The notes under the pieces: generated by a model
Seen by the model: only the letters and a program-made list of their open reading frames with translations
Databases searched by the model: none
What the model was told of the DNA's origin: nothing
Part shown: piece by piece, positions 37,912-46,747 of the stretch
Position numbering within the stretch: the stretch's first letter is position 1
Layout: each line of letters starts with the position of its first letter
Made by a program: the position numbers and the translations under genes
DNA from: Halotalea alkalilenta
GTDB taxonomy: Bacteria; Pseudomonadota; Gammaproteobacteria; Pseudomonadales; Halomonadaceae
Length of the DNA stretch: 64,000 nucleotides
NCBI RefSeq assembly: GCF_001648175.1
Contig: NZ_CP015243.1
Span: forward strand, 3,038,001-3,102,000
Direction: 5' to 3'

Positions 37912-38057
37912 GATATCCTCATAATTAATTATATTATCGCAATTCATGCGATAGTAAATTTTACATTCAGCTTAGACTTGACAAATGAACGGCGTTACTT
38001 CAAATATCAAAAAACCAAACCATCAGATTTTGTTCATGATTGTAAGCAAATTTTCAA

Positions 38058-39080
38058 TTAAACATGATAAAAATCTCTGTACCACTTCACAAACCGGGTA
38101 ACTCCTTCTTGAACAGGAGTACTAGGTTTATATGCAACAGCTTTTTCGAGAGCAGAGCTATCCGCATAAGTATCTGGAACATCACCCGGTTGTAGCGGCA
38201 GAAGCTCTTTATTAGCCTTTTTATCTAGCGCTAATTCGATTGCTTCAATATATTTTATTAATTCAACGGGATTGTTATTGCCTATATTGAAAATGCGAAA
38301 TGGCGCATTACTACTGTCAGGAGATGGCTGAGCACTATCCCATTTCGTATTGGATGCGGCAATATCATCACTTGCACGAATCACGCCCTCAACGATATCG
38401 TCGATATAAGTGAAATCCCGTGTATGTTTACCATGGTTAAATACCGGAATTGAATTTCCATCAATTATATTTTTTGTGAATTTAAATAAAGCCATATCAG
38501 GGCGTCCCCATGGACCATAAACTGTAAAAAATCTCAGTCCAGTGGTGGGAAGCTGATAAAGATGGCTATAACTATGCGCCATCAGCTCATTTGCTCTCTT
38601 AGTAGCGGCATAAAACTGAAGCGGATGATCCACACCATGCTTTTCGCTAAATGGCATTGTCGTATTTGCACCATATACGCTACTTGTGCTCGCATAGGTC
38701 AAATGCGGAACCTGTGCGTGGCGACAACCTTCAAGAATATGGGTAAATCCAATCAAATTGCTTGCTACATATGAATGCGGATTGACTAACGAATAGCGCA
38801 CACCGGCTTGCGCAGCAAGGTGGATAACTCGATCAAAATGATGCTCTTTAAAGCAGTTTTCTACCGCTTCACGGTCGGCAAGATCGGCACGGATAAACTG
38901 ATATTCGCTACCAGTCTCTTTTGCGGTTTGCTCGAGAATTTTTAACCTTGCTTCTTTCAATTCCGTATCGTAATAATCGTTTACATTATCAAAACCAATA
39001 ACACTGTCTCCACGCATTAACAATTTCTTAGCTACGTGAAAGCCGATAAACCCAGCATTCCCGGTCACTAGAATCTTCAT
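38058..39080 (-). CDS. NAD-dependent epimerase, probably UDP-glucuronate 4-epimerase
   Basis: Extended short-chain dehydrogenase of 340 residues. NAD-binding [20 protein letters not shown], catalytic Thr/Ser region [16 protein letters not shown], and [14 protein letters not shown] with the Tyr-x3-Lys pair. [20 protein letters not shown] is characteristic of UDP-glucuronate 4-epimerases, as is [20 protein letters not shown] near the end. It would convert UDP-GlcA from the neighbouring dehydrogenase to UDP-GalA. The close family also contains other UDP-hexuronate epimerases, so substrate is an inference from family and context. Confidence 0.9.
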   Translation of the reverse strand: MKILVTGNAGFIGFHVAKKLLMRGDSVIGFDNVNDYYDTELKEARLKILEQTAKETGSEYQFIRADLADREAVENCFKEHHFDRVIHLAAQAGVRYSLVNPHSYVASNLIGFTHILEGCRHAQVPHLTYASTSSVYGANTTMPFSEKHGVDHPLQFYAATKRANELMAHSYSHLYQLPTTGLRFFTVYGPWGRPDMALFKFTKNIIDGNSIPVFNHGKHTRDFTYIDDIVEGVIRASDDIAASNTKWDSAQPSPDSSNAPFRIFNIGNNNPVELIKYIEAIELALDKKANKELLPLQPGDVPDTYADSSALEKAVAYKPSTPVQEGVTRFVKWYRDFYHV

Positions 39081-39133
39081 TTAAGTCACCTTGAAGTCGG
39101 AAATTTGCACAGCGAGTATTGAACAAAGATTAG

Positions 39134-40474
39134 TTACAGTGACATTGCAGGTTTACGACCCACTGAATAGTACACGAATCCCTTGCTTGTCATCCGATTA
39201 GGATCGAACATATTCCGCCCATCGAAGATAATTGATTCGCGGAGCTGTGCTTTAATCAAATCAAAATCAGGTGCGCGGAAACTCTGCCACTCAGTCACGA
39301 TGATCAAGGCATCGGCACCTTTCAAAGCCGACTCCTTGGTTCCACAGAGCGTGAGGTCATTACGATTACCGTAAATGCGTTGGGTTTCTTCCATTGCTTC
39401 TGGATCGTAAGCCTGTACGCTTGCGCCTGCCTGCCAAAGTGCTTCCATCAACACCCGGCTTGGTGCTTCACGCATATCATCGGTGTTAGGCTTGAACGAC
39501 AATCCCCAAAGAGCAAAAGTCTTACCTTTTAGAGCACCATTGAAATGCTGTTCAACCTTCTTGAACAAGGTAGTTTTCTGAGCATTATTGCGCTCCTCTA
39601 CCGCCTTCAACAATTTAGCTTCGAAATCAATGCTATCGGCGGTACGAATCAACGCCTGAACATCCTTGGGAAAACAGGAACCACCATAACCTACTCCAGG
39701 ATAGATAAACTGATAGCCAATACGAGGATCACTGCCGATTCCCTGGCGTACCATCTCGATATCGGCACCCATTAGCTCAGCAAGGTTGGCTATCTCATTC
39801 ATGAAACTGATCTTGGTCGCCAGCATGCAGTTGGCTGCATACTTAGTAAGTTCAGCACTACGCACATCCATAACAATGATCTTGTCATGGTTACGGTTAA
39901 ATGGCGCATACAACTCGCGCATCACCTCTTCAGCATCTTTGCTCTGAGTCCCGATAATGATGCGATCTGGTCTCATACAGTCCGCGACCGCATTTCCTTC
40001 CTTTAGAAACTCAGGATTCGAAACGACCTCATGCGGGATATCGCTCCTTCCCCGCTGTTCGAGCACCTCTGAAATTTTGGCATAAACCTTGTCGGCGGTA
40101 CCAACTGGGACAGTAGACTTGTCGACTATAACTTTTTTATCGTCCATATGCTCAGCAATCGTTGCGGCGACAGCAAGCACGTATTTTAAATCTGCAGAAC
40201 CATCTTCGTCAGGTGGAGTGCCTACAGCAATGAACTGCACCTGCCCATGTTTGACCCCGAGTGCGGCATCTGTTGAAAAGTCAAGCCGTCCAGCATCATA
40301 GTTTTCTTTTACAAGAGAATCTAATCCAGGCTCGTAAATTGGCACATGCCCTTGTTTGAGCTTTGATACTTTACTTTCATCAACATCGATACAAAGCACA
40401 TCATGACCTACTTCAGCCAAAATAGTGCCTTGAACTAAACCAACATAGCCGGTTCCAAAGACAGTTACCTTCAT
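39134..40474 (-). CDS. ugd: UDP-glucose 6-dehydrogenase
   Basis: Oxidises UDP-glucose to UDP-glucuronate with two NAD+. 446 residues: Rossmann start [40 protein letters not shown], the central FPKDVQAL block with the catalytic Cys in [12 protein letters not shown], and C-terminal [20 protein letters not shown] plus [11 protein letters not shown]. Length fits the TuaD/Ugd class. With galU at 49071 (UDP-glucose supply) and the epimerase downstream it forms a hexuronic acid pathway. A hairpin lies between it and wzc. Confidence 0.96.
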   Translation of the reverse strand: MKVTVFGTGYVGLVQGTILAEVGHDVLCIDVDESKVSKLKQGHVPIYEPGLDSLVKENYDAGRLDFSTDAALGVKHGQVQFIAVGTPPDEDGSADLKYVLAVAATIAEHMDDKKVIVDKSTVPVGTADKVYAKISEVLEQRGRSDIPHEVVSNPEFLKEGNAVADCMRPDRIIIGTQSKDAEEVMRELYAPFNRNHDKIIVMDVRSAELTKYAANCMLATKISFMNEIANLAELMGADIEMVRQGIGSDPRIGYQFIYPGVGYGGSCFPKDVQALIRTADSIDFEAKLLKAVEERNNAQKTTLFKKVEQHFNGALKGKTFALWGLSFKPNTDDMREAPSRVLMEALWQAGASVQAYDPEAMEETQRIYGNRNDLTLCGTKESALKGADALIIVTEWQSFRAPDFDLIKAQLRESIIFDGRNMFDPNRMTSKGFVYYSVGRKPAMSL

Positions 40475-40516
40475 GTCAAACCTCTCTTGTTAACAATTTT
40501 AAGCTGGAATAGTAAG

Positions 40517-40544
40517 TGCATAGCACCGGCGTCGGTGCTATGCA
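40517..40544 (-). terminator. Hairpin between wzc and ugd (attenuator or processing site)
   Basis: TGCATAGCACCG, loop GCGT, CGGTGCTATGCA: a perfect 12-bp stem in the 145-base gap between wzc and ugd. No T tract follows in the direction of transcription, so it may be a partial terminator or RNA stabiliser that lowers or separates expression of the sugar genes. A second small dyad (ACTCTATG-GA-CATAGAGT, about 40597-40614) lies just after the wzc stop. Confidence 0.5.
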
Positions 40545-40619
40545 AAGATTTTCAATAGGAGGGATCTGAAATAGTCTATATTTAAAGCATATATAGACTC
40601 TATGGACATAGAGTTTTTA

Positions 40620-42821
40620 TTATTTATAGCTGTAATTGTAATAGCCATATCCATAGGAGGTTGCCGCCTTCCTTTCTACTGCGTTCAATATGGCACCCTT
40701 GAGGTTCACCCCTCCATTTTCAAGTTTACGACGCATCTGTTCGAGTTCGCGAATCGGATTATAAGCAAATCTCACTACAGTCATTGTAGTTCCCACCTGG
40801 CGTCCAACGATAAGCGCATCGGTCACTGCAAGCACAGGGGGCGTATCTATAATGACAAGATCATACTGCTCTTTCACCTCTTTCAGGAATGCAGTGAAAC
40901 GCGATCCCATTAGCAGCTCTGCCGGGTTAGGCGGAGCGCTGCCTCGAGTGATGACATCCAATTTTTCGTTAGCAGTTTTCTTGATGACTTCGGTTAGCAT
41001 ACTTTGCCCAGAGAGATAATCTGACAGTCCCCCGTGGGCTTTCAACTGCAATGCGTCGTGGATATGTCCTTTACGCATATCAGCATCAATTAATAGGACT
41101 TTTTGCTCACCTTGTGCACATATCTCCGCAAGATTGGCAGCAATGAAACTTTTGCCGATCCCTGGACTAGGCCCAGTGATCATCAGCACATTGTCGTCCG
41201 ATTCGAGCATAGCGAAATGCAGACTGGTGCGTAGTCCTCGAATTGCCTCAATGGAGAGGTCAGAAGGATTATGCAGTGCCAGCAAGCCAGAAAAGGCCGA
41301 CGGCCCTTTACTGCTACTTTTAACCCTGCGAGTAAGCTTCAGCTGTTCTTCGGAAAGGGGCACTGTTGCATAAACTGGCAAATTGATTGCCTCAATTTGA
41401 TCGGGGGACTCTATACCACGATTAAAGAAGCTTCGTACTAACACATAGCAAAGCGCAAGCAGAAGGCCAACTATCGTGGAAATAGCGACGATCAAACCTT
41501 TTTGCGGTGATATCGGACCAGGCTGACTCACAGCATTATCGATAATGCGAACGTTGCCCACCGTGCTGGCCCGGATGATGTTGGTTTCCTGCACCCGATT
41601 GAGCATCTGCACATAGACTTGCTGGTTGACCTCGACATCCCGCTGCAGACGCAGGATCTGCTGCTGGGTCTCAGGCAGCGCGTTGATTTCCCTATTCAGG
41701 TTGCCACGCTCCTGCTGCAGCTGTTGCTTCTTTTGCAACAACGCAGCGTAGGTGGGATGGCTCGGCGTAAACCGACGAGAGATATCCGCCTCGGCAAATT
41801 CCAGCTGATTAATCTGGGAATCGATATTTACCAGCCGAGTCAGTACGGACTGAGTTTCCATCGGCAAGTCAACGCTATCCTGCTGGATACGGTAGGTATT
41901 GAGTTTTTCTTCCGCTGCAGTCAGCTCTTCCCTAACCTGTGGGAGCTGTTCCTGAAGAAACTGAAGACTTTGTTCCGCTTCTGCGCTAGATCGCTGGATA
42001 TTCTGTTGCAGATAAACCTGGGTAATGGCCTCTAGCGTTCTGCGCCCTCGCTCCCTATCAGGATCCGTGTAAGTCAACGAGAGCACATTTACACTCCTGC
42101 CAGCAGGAGCGACGGTAAGGGATGATCTGACACTATTGATTGCCGATAGCTCGGATCTCTTCACCAAATCAAACTCAGCACCCGGAGGAGCTGAATTTTC
42201 ACTGATCCGCAGGGTGACGGCTCCATCGAGAAATTGTGCGTTTTCTCCAACGATTCCCTCACCCAGGTCTTCTCCGTCGAGGCTGAGGCGGAAACGGCCT
42301 TCATCTTCAACGGTGAGGGTAAAGTTTCGCCCTTGATACTGGCTATCGACCTGAAACATAGCGATAGCGACACGCTCGCTCGCCCAAACACTGGAACCAC
42401 CTTCGGCGAAGAAAGGACGTTCTACATTCATCCGGGCGAGAAAATCTCCTATCACTGGCCAGCGATGGGGGGTGACGACAACATCCAACGCTTCGGCATT
42501 GACTGCCTGTCCGAGCACCAAGCGAGACTGGATGATCTGCATCTCGGCATCAGAAGACGGCGTTTGCCCCAGATAGCCGGTCAAATCCTGCAGCGGATTG
42601 CTGATCGGGCTTTTGTCCTCGATCTGCACCATCGCATCAGAACTATAAATTGGTGTCGCCAACAACGCATGGGCGACACCGGCGGCGGCGAATACACCAG
42701 TGATTCCGGCAATCGTCCACTTGTGATCGACCAATAGGCCAACAAGACGCCCGAGATCGATATCATCGCTCGACGCAGACGGCTGCGGTGATACTACTTG
42801 ACCTTTAGAATCTTCTGGCAT
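40620..42821 (-). CDS. wzc: Polysaccharide co-polymerase / tyrosine autokinase Wzc
   Basis: Controls chain length and export of group 1 capsule-like polymers. 733 residues: an N-terminal Wzz domain with first membrane helix (about 34-55), a long periplasmic coiled-coil part (LQFLQEQLPQVREELTAAEE), and a second helix LIVAISTIVGLLLALCYVLV. The BY-kinase domain has Walker A in MITGPSPGIGKSFIAANLAE, A' in VLLIDADMRKGHIH and Walker B in DLVIIDTPPVLAV. The tail is a tyrosine cluster, SYGYGYYNYSYK, the autophosphorylation site. Its partner phosphatase Wzb is not in this window. Confidence 0.95.
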   Translation of the reverse strand: MPEDSKGQVVSPQPSASSDDIDLGRLVGLLVDHKWTIAGITGVFAAAGVAHALLATPIYSSDAMVQIEDKSPISNPLQDLTGYLGQTPSSDAEMQIIQSRLVLGQAVNAEALDVVVTPHRWPVIGDFLARMNVERPFFAEGGSSVWASERVAIAMFQVDSQYQGRNFTLTVEDEGRFRLSLDGEDLGEGIVGENAQFLDGAVTLRISENSAPPGAEFDLVKRSELSAINSVRSSLTVAPAGRSVNVLSLTYTDPDRERGRRTLEAITQVYLQQNIQRSSAEAEQSLQFLQEQLPQVREELTAAEEKLNTYRIQQDSVDLPMETQSVLTRLVNIDSQINQLEFAEADISRRFTPSHPTYAALLQKKQQLQQERGNLNREINALPETQQQILRLQRDVEVNQQVYVQMLNRVQETNIIRASTVGNVRIIDNAVSQPGPISPQKGLIVAISTIVGLLLALCYVLVRSFFNRGIESPDQIEAINLPVYATVPLSEEQLKLTRRVKSSSKGPSAFSGLLALHNPSDLSIEAIRGLRTSLHFAMLESDDNVLMITGPSPGIGKSFIAANLAEICAQGEQKVLLIDADMRKGHIHDALQLKAHGGLSDYLSGQSMLTEVIKKTANEKLDVITRGSAPPNPAELLMGSRFTAFLKEVKEQYDLVIIDTPPVLAVTDALIVGRQVGTTMTVVRFAYNPIRELEQMRRKLENGGVNLKGAILNAVERKAATSYGYGYYNYSYK

Positions 42822-42969
42822 AGTTGTCTCGGTTTTTTTGAATTCAAACGGGGTTACTCAGACCCTTAGCTAAGCGAGGGAGCATCTCCAATATCAGCCA
42901 GCCATGGCCTCGACTGAAACTGTCCCTCGCCATTTATCTCGCCTTCATGACCACACTACGTTCTACGAC

Positions 42970-44100
42970 TCAGCGGTTGCGTAGATCGTCCACCTCGTTA
43001 CCCGTGCGGGTGACTTGGTAGATGGAGGTAACCGAAGGCAGCAACAGACTAATAGTGCGGTTCCAACGACCCAGCGCCGTCGTGGTGACATAGATGATAT
43101 CGGTGGGCTGCAGCATGAATTGCGCGCCCAGCATCAGCGCTGCGGAGTTTTTGGCGTTCAATTGATACACGGTAGCCAGCTTGTCGCTGCCTTCCGGCGC
43201 CTGGCGAATCACGAAAATGCCGGTGGCATTGGCACTTGCTTCATTCATCCCACCACTCTGGGCCAGCGCATCGGTCAGTGAGTATCGGGTTCCACCCATG
43301 GGAATTGCTCTTGCACTCCCCACCTCTCCCATAACGTAAACCTTCTGATTGCCCACATCAGGCACGTGGAGTACGTCACCGTTCTGCAGCACTCGGTTCT
43401 GGGAAAGATCGCCATTGGCCAGCATATCGTAGAGCGACAAGCGAATATCCTGTCCATCGTGGGTCAGGGTGACTTCGTGCCAATCAGCGTCATCACCTAA
43501 GCCGCCCGCTGATGCGATAGCGTCGAGCACGGTCATCGGCACGTTAGTAATCGCTTGGACACCCGATTGATTCACTTGTCCGGTCACGTAGAACTTCTGT
43601 GAATTGAAGCCGACGACCCGCACATCGATCTGGGGGGTAGAAATAAAGCTGGCAAGCCGGCCGGATATCTCGGAGCGAATCTCCTGAATCGTGCGCCCCT
43701 CCGCCTGGATGGTACCGATATAGGGGTAATAGATGGTGCCATCCGCATGAACGACAGTACCGCGCTCCGCCGCGGACTGGTCCCCTCCGGCGGGGTTGGT
43801 CAACTCAGGATGGTCGTAAACCACGACGGAGAGTATATCGCCAGCGCCAATCCTGTATTCATATACCGGCAGCTGTTCGCGCGAGGTCCTGATGCTGCGA
43901 TCGAAGGCGTCACGGGTAAGCCTAGCCTCCGTCGCCTGTGCTCTCACCAGCCCGAGGGTGATGGGCTCGACGTCGACCAGGTCATCGATCGGGGCACTAT
44001 CGGTGCTGTAGTCGATATTACCGCCCGGGGCGAAAGCGCAACCGGCGATAGGCGCAATAAAAGCCAGGCAGAAGCACCAGCGAGTGAGCGTTCCAGTCAT
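42970..44100 (-). CDS. wza: Outer-membrane polysaccharide export lipoprotein Wza
   Basis: Forms the octameric outer-membrane export channel. About 376 residues: signal peptide with lipobox AFIAPIAGC and mature N-terminal Cys, then the PES domain (YEYRIGAGDILSVVVYDHPE, VVHADGTIYYPYIGTIQAEG), two SLBB-type domains (FYVTGQVNQSGVQAITNVPM and VYVMGEVGSARAIPMGGTRY) and a C-terminal amphipathic helix segment (GRWNRTISLLLPSVTSIYQV). Length matches E. coli Wza (379). The ATG at 44100 is preferred over a TTG six codons upstream. It is the first gene of the cluster, 149 bases below an ops element. Confidence 0.95.
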   Translation of the reverse strand: MTGTLTRWCFCLAFIAPIAGCAFAPGGNIDYSTDSAPIDDLVDVEPITLGLVRAQATEARLTRDAFDRSIRTSREQLPVYEYRIGAGDILSVVVYDHPELTNPAGGDQSAAERGTVVHADGTIYYPYIGTIQAEGRTIQEIRSEISGRLASFISTPQIDVRVVGFNSQKFYVTGQVNQSGVQAITNVPMTVLDAIASAGGLGDDADWHEVTLTHDGQDIRLSLYDMLANGDLSQNRVLQNGDVLHVPDVGNQKVYVMGEVGSARAIPMGGTRYSLTDALAQSGGMNEASANATGIFVIRQAPEGSDKLATVYQLNAKNSAALMLGAQFMLQPTDIIYVTTTALGRWNRTISLLLPSVTSIYQVTRTGNEVDDLRNR

Positions 44101-44248
44101 CAAGTGAAATCCATTCAATGATCCACGTGCGTGATATTCCCTCCCCCGCTCGCGCGCAGAGGGAACCTTTTTGTGCGTGAAAGGGACTATACAAGCGTAG
44201 AAGGGACAAAGGTAGGCGAAATCAGGACGCTAGGCCGCCAAAAGCCAG

Positions 44249-44261
44249 GCACGCTACCGCC
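44249..44261 (-). promoter_or_regulatory. ops element (RfaH recruitment site, JUMPstart core)
   Basis: On the minus strand the leader reads GGCGGTAGCGTGC, identical to the enterobacterial ops core GGCGGTAGCGTG found within JUMPstart sequences. It lies about 150 bases upstream of the wza start, in the transcribed orientation. RNA polymerase pauses at ops and recruits RfaH, which suppresses termination over long operons. Confidence 0.85.
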
Positions 44262-44637
44262 CGGGGATTGAGGCGGCATATCCCAAGCCGAGCGAGAAGC
44301 AACCCATCACTTTCGCCCATTCTGGCCGGGCAGATGAAGGAAACGAGTGACGGGTGCAGCCCTGAATCGGACCCAGCCATGCTGGCAGCGGACTGGGCCA
44401 TTGGTCGAGATCGAGTGTACAAGCTCGGTTCAGGGACGCCTAGCGTTGACATGGGGATCTTCTGTTGCGTTCTTGCAACCGAATCAATCCGCTATGGGAC
44501 GCTTTGCCGACTGCCTTAAGGAAATATTGAACCATTGAAAAAGCGCTAACTACTGTCGATTTGACGCTAACCCCCTCCTCTATAAAGCGCCCCCGGCCCG
44601 CTTCTTTAAGGCTTATATTTTGCTTTTTGGCCATGAC

Positions 44638-44656
44638 TTAAGTCGTATCGACTTAA
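44638..44656. promoter_or_regulatory. Palindromic dyad upstream of gfcABCD (possible operator)
   Basis: TTAAGTCG-TAT-CGACTTAA: a perfect 8-bp inverted repeat with a 3-base centre, in the intergenic space upstream of gfcA. Size and symmetry suit a dimeric regulator. No regulator can be named from the sequence. Confidence 0.4.
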
Positions 44657-44914
44657 TAAAAGTTACAAACTGAGAGATGAGATTGCACATCAATGAGACA
44701 GTAGATGAGCTCGCCGGCGCTTGAGTAACAAATGCTCACCAAGTTCCGTCGACAATCTGCATGGTAAGGATTGCGTTCTTGCGCGGGACGAATTTAATAT
44801 CGGGCCACGAGGGATTTACCTATACTGGCCCAGTGCGTGACCGAAACGTCCCAAGGGTTGGGCCGGTTTGCGTCGCGCATTTAGGTTCCTCCATCACACT
44901 CAAGGAGAACGTTG

Positions 44915-45163
44915 ATGATGAAGAAAACCCTCGCCACCTTGGCGATCGCCGGTATGGGCGTCTCCGCAGCTGCGGTGGCCCAGGATCTGCCCCCCGGGGC
45001 CGAAGCCGGCACTGCCGCGCCGACCTACTCCACCGCACAGATCATTGGCGGCGCCACGCTCGCCGCGGTCGCGGTCGGCATCGTCGCTGATTCTTCCGGC
45101 GGCAGCGGCACTTCTGGCACCACCGGTACCACCGGCACTACTGGCACTACTGGTACCTTTTGA
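44915..45163 (+). CDS. gfcA: GfcA/YjbE-like small threonine-rich secreted protein
   Basis: 82-residue protein with a signal peptide (MMKKTLATLAIAGMGVSAAAVAQ), a short Ala/Gly segment that may be membrane-associated (IIGGATLAAVAVGIVADSSG) and a Thr/Gly repeat tail (GTTGTTGTTGTTGTF). This is the layout of E. coli GfcA (YmcD) and YjbE, first genes of the gfc and yjb exopolysaccharide operons. Role unknown. The ATG at 44915 has GGAG seven bases upstream. The stop overlaps the next start (TGATG). Divergent from wza (gfcE homologue). Confidence 0.8.
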   Translation: MMKKTLATLAIAGMGVSAAAVAQDLPPGAEAGTAAPTYSTAQIIGGATLAAVAVGIVADSSGGSGTSGTTGTTGTTGTTGTF

Positions 45164-45888
45164 TGCCGAAGGATTCGACTTCCTCAATGTCGATGACGGG
45201 CCGCCTTCGGGCGGCCTTGTTCTGCGCAGCGGCCACTTGGCTCAGCGGCTGCAGCACCGGCGACACTTCTCCGCTCGGCGCTTCCTTGAGTGCGATCGTC
45301 AGCGGCGGCGGCGATGTCGCAACGGATGCCGAACGCATCCCCTATGCTTCGCTTGAGGTCTCCACCGGTGGCAACCAGTCGCTGATGGTGATGGCTTACC
45401 GCCGCGGCAGCGATACCTACTGGCAGGCGCGCGACCGGGCCACCGTGGTGCTCCGAGAAGGCCGGCTCGACGCGACCTCAGGCTTCGAGCAGGATCTGCT
45501 CGGCGTCAAGGTCGAGGACCAAGAGGCGAGTGCCGAGCTGCCGTGGCAAAACGCCGCCACGACTCCGCAGCGCTACCGCTTGACCGCCCACTGGCAGCAG
45601 CAGGACAGCGTGCGCCACTCAGCCGTCGGCGCCGCCACGCTGCAGTGTGACAACGCCACTCAGACCGTGGCGCTCAGCCTCACCACACGTATGCTGCAGC
45701 GCTGCATCGAGACGGTGGATTGGGGGCGCGATGGCCGCACTCGCAACGTGTTCTGGCGCGACCCCGGAGACATGCGGATCTGGGCTGCCACCGAGACCCC
45801 ACGTCCGGGTGGCGAGCGATTCGAATGGCGTATCGCCCGCCCTTGGTGGCCGGCCCAAGTGCCGCCCGTACCCGATCAGGGCAGCTGA
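45163..45888 (+). CDS. gfcB: GfcB/YjbF-like outer-membrane lipoprotein
   Basis: 241-residue lipoprotein with lipobox ATWLSGCSTG. The mature part resembles the YjbF/GfcB family: ERIPYASLEVSTGGNQSLMV, DTYWQARDRATVVLREGRL and ATSGFEQDLLGVK, then a beta-rich C-terminal region with two cysteines. It belongs to a four-gene operon that secretes or modifies exopolysaccharide. It starts one base overlapping gfcA; an in-frame ATG at 45187 or 45193 would give a more compact signal peptide. Confidence 0.85.
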   Translation: MPKDSTSSMSMTGRLRAALFCAAATWLSGCSTGDTSPLGASLSAIVSGGGDVATDAERIPYASLEVSTGGNQSLMVMAYRRGSDTYWQARDRATVVLREGRLDATSGFEQDLLGVKVEDQEASAELPWQNAATTPQRYRLTAHWQQQDSVRHSAVGAATLQCDNATQTVALSLTTRMLQRCIETVDWGRDGRTRNVFWRDPGDMRIWAATETPRPGGERFEWRIARPWWPAQVPPVPDQGS

Positions 45889-45955
45889 TCCTCGCTGGAT
45901 GACTCGACGAGCCTTCAAGACGATGCCACCGACTGCGCCGAGATACTCTCCAACA

Positions 45956-46747
45956 ATGACACGTCTACGCTCATTGCTTTGCACTGCCACCCTGCCGCTG
46001 CTGCTCGCCGCAGCGATTGCCCCTTGGCATCAAGCTGTCGCCCAACCAGGCGACGCTACCCCGGCCCCGACGCTGAGGGATGCCTGGCTCGCCGCTGCGC
46101 AGCAGCAGGATATCGACTGGGGTTATGCCTTCATCCTGCGCAGCCGCGATAGCGAAAGGATTTCCGCCTCAGCCAACCGCCTGCCCGAAGAGTTGCAGGT
46201 GATCGCGACCCAGCGCCTGATACAGGGCAGCCCTGCCGAGAGCCGGGCGATGCTGGCGTGGCGCGAAGCACTGCTCGAAAGCGTTGCCGAGCCTCGGCGC
46301 ACCCCAGGGCGTGCTGATTTGCCATTGCTGCTCAACCGGCCTCGGCTCAATGTACCGCTCGAAGAAATCGCCCAGTTCGGCTACTGCACCGCACCTGATT
46401 GGGTGGAGGTGTGGAGTCTCAAAGGCGTCACTCGCGTTGCCTGGCACCCGGGGATGACGGTAATGAGCGCGCTGAAAGCGCTGGGGAGCGAAGCCTATGC
46501 CAGCAGCGATACGGCAAGCCTGGTATCCCCCAGCGGCGACACCGTGCGCCTCGGTATCGCCTCGTGGAATGCACAGAATGCCCCGCTTGCACCTGGCGCG
46601 CGCCTGGTGATGGAGATTCAAGCCAACAGCGCATCCGGAGACTGGGTCAATGCCGTACTCCCCTGGTTTCTCGCCAGCCGCCTGCCAGGTGATCAGTGCA
46701 CTCAATTCGCCCCCAGCGCCCAAATACAGGGAGTGAGCCAGCCGTGA
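45956..46747 (+). CDS. gfcC: GfcC/YjbG-like periplasmic protein
   Basis: About 263 residues with a signal peptide (TRLRSLLCTATLPLLLAAAI, cleavage near AVAQ). The family region has LPLLLNRPRLNVPLEEIAQF, then a ubiquitin-like capsule-biosynthesis domain (VTRVAWHPGMTVMSALKALG, SWNAQNAPLAPGARLVMEI). E. coli GfcC is a periplasmic protein with two ubiquitin-like domains thought to act with the secretion machinery. An upstream in-frame ATG at 45899 is possible; 45956 gives the better signal peptide. It overlaps gfcD by 4 bases (GTGA). Confidence 0.85.
   Translation: MTRLRSLLCTATLPLLLAAAIAPWHQAVAQPGDATPAPTLRDAWLAAAQQQDIDWGYAFILRSRDSERISASANRLPEELQVIATQRLIQGSPAESRAMLAWREALLESVAEPRRTPGRADLPLLLNRPRLNVPLEEIAQFGYCTAPDWVEVWSLKGVTRVAWHPGMTVMSALKALGSEAYASSDTASLVSPSGDTVRLGIASWNAQNAPLAPGARLVMEIQANSASGDWVNAVLPWFLASRLPGDQCTQFAPSAQIQGVSQP

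Larger units (their letters stand above)
44101..44914. promoter_or_regulatory. Divergent control region between wza and gfcA
   Basis: About 800 gene-free bases between the two divergent polysaccharide operons. It holds the ops element of the wza transcript (44249-44261) and a palindromic dyad (44638-44656). A TTGACG box at about 44559 with TATAAA some 14 bases on is a weak plus-strand promoter candidate for gfcABCD. A long leader before wza is typical of RfaH-controlled operons. Confidence 0.6.

Noticed and set aside
45103..45163. Thr/Gly codon repeat at the end of gfcA as a phase-variable tract
   Set aside because: The repeat unit is in multiples of three, so slippage would keep frame, and such tails are normal in the GfcA/YjbE family.
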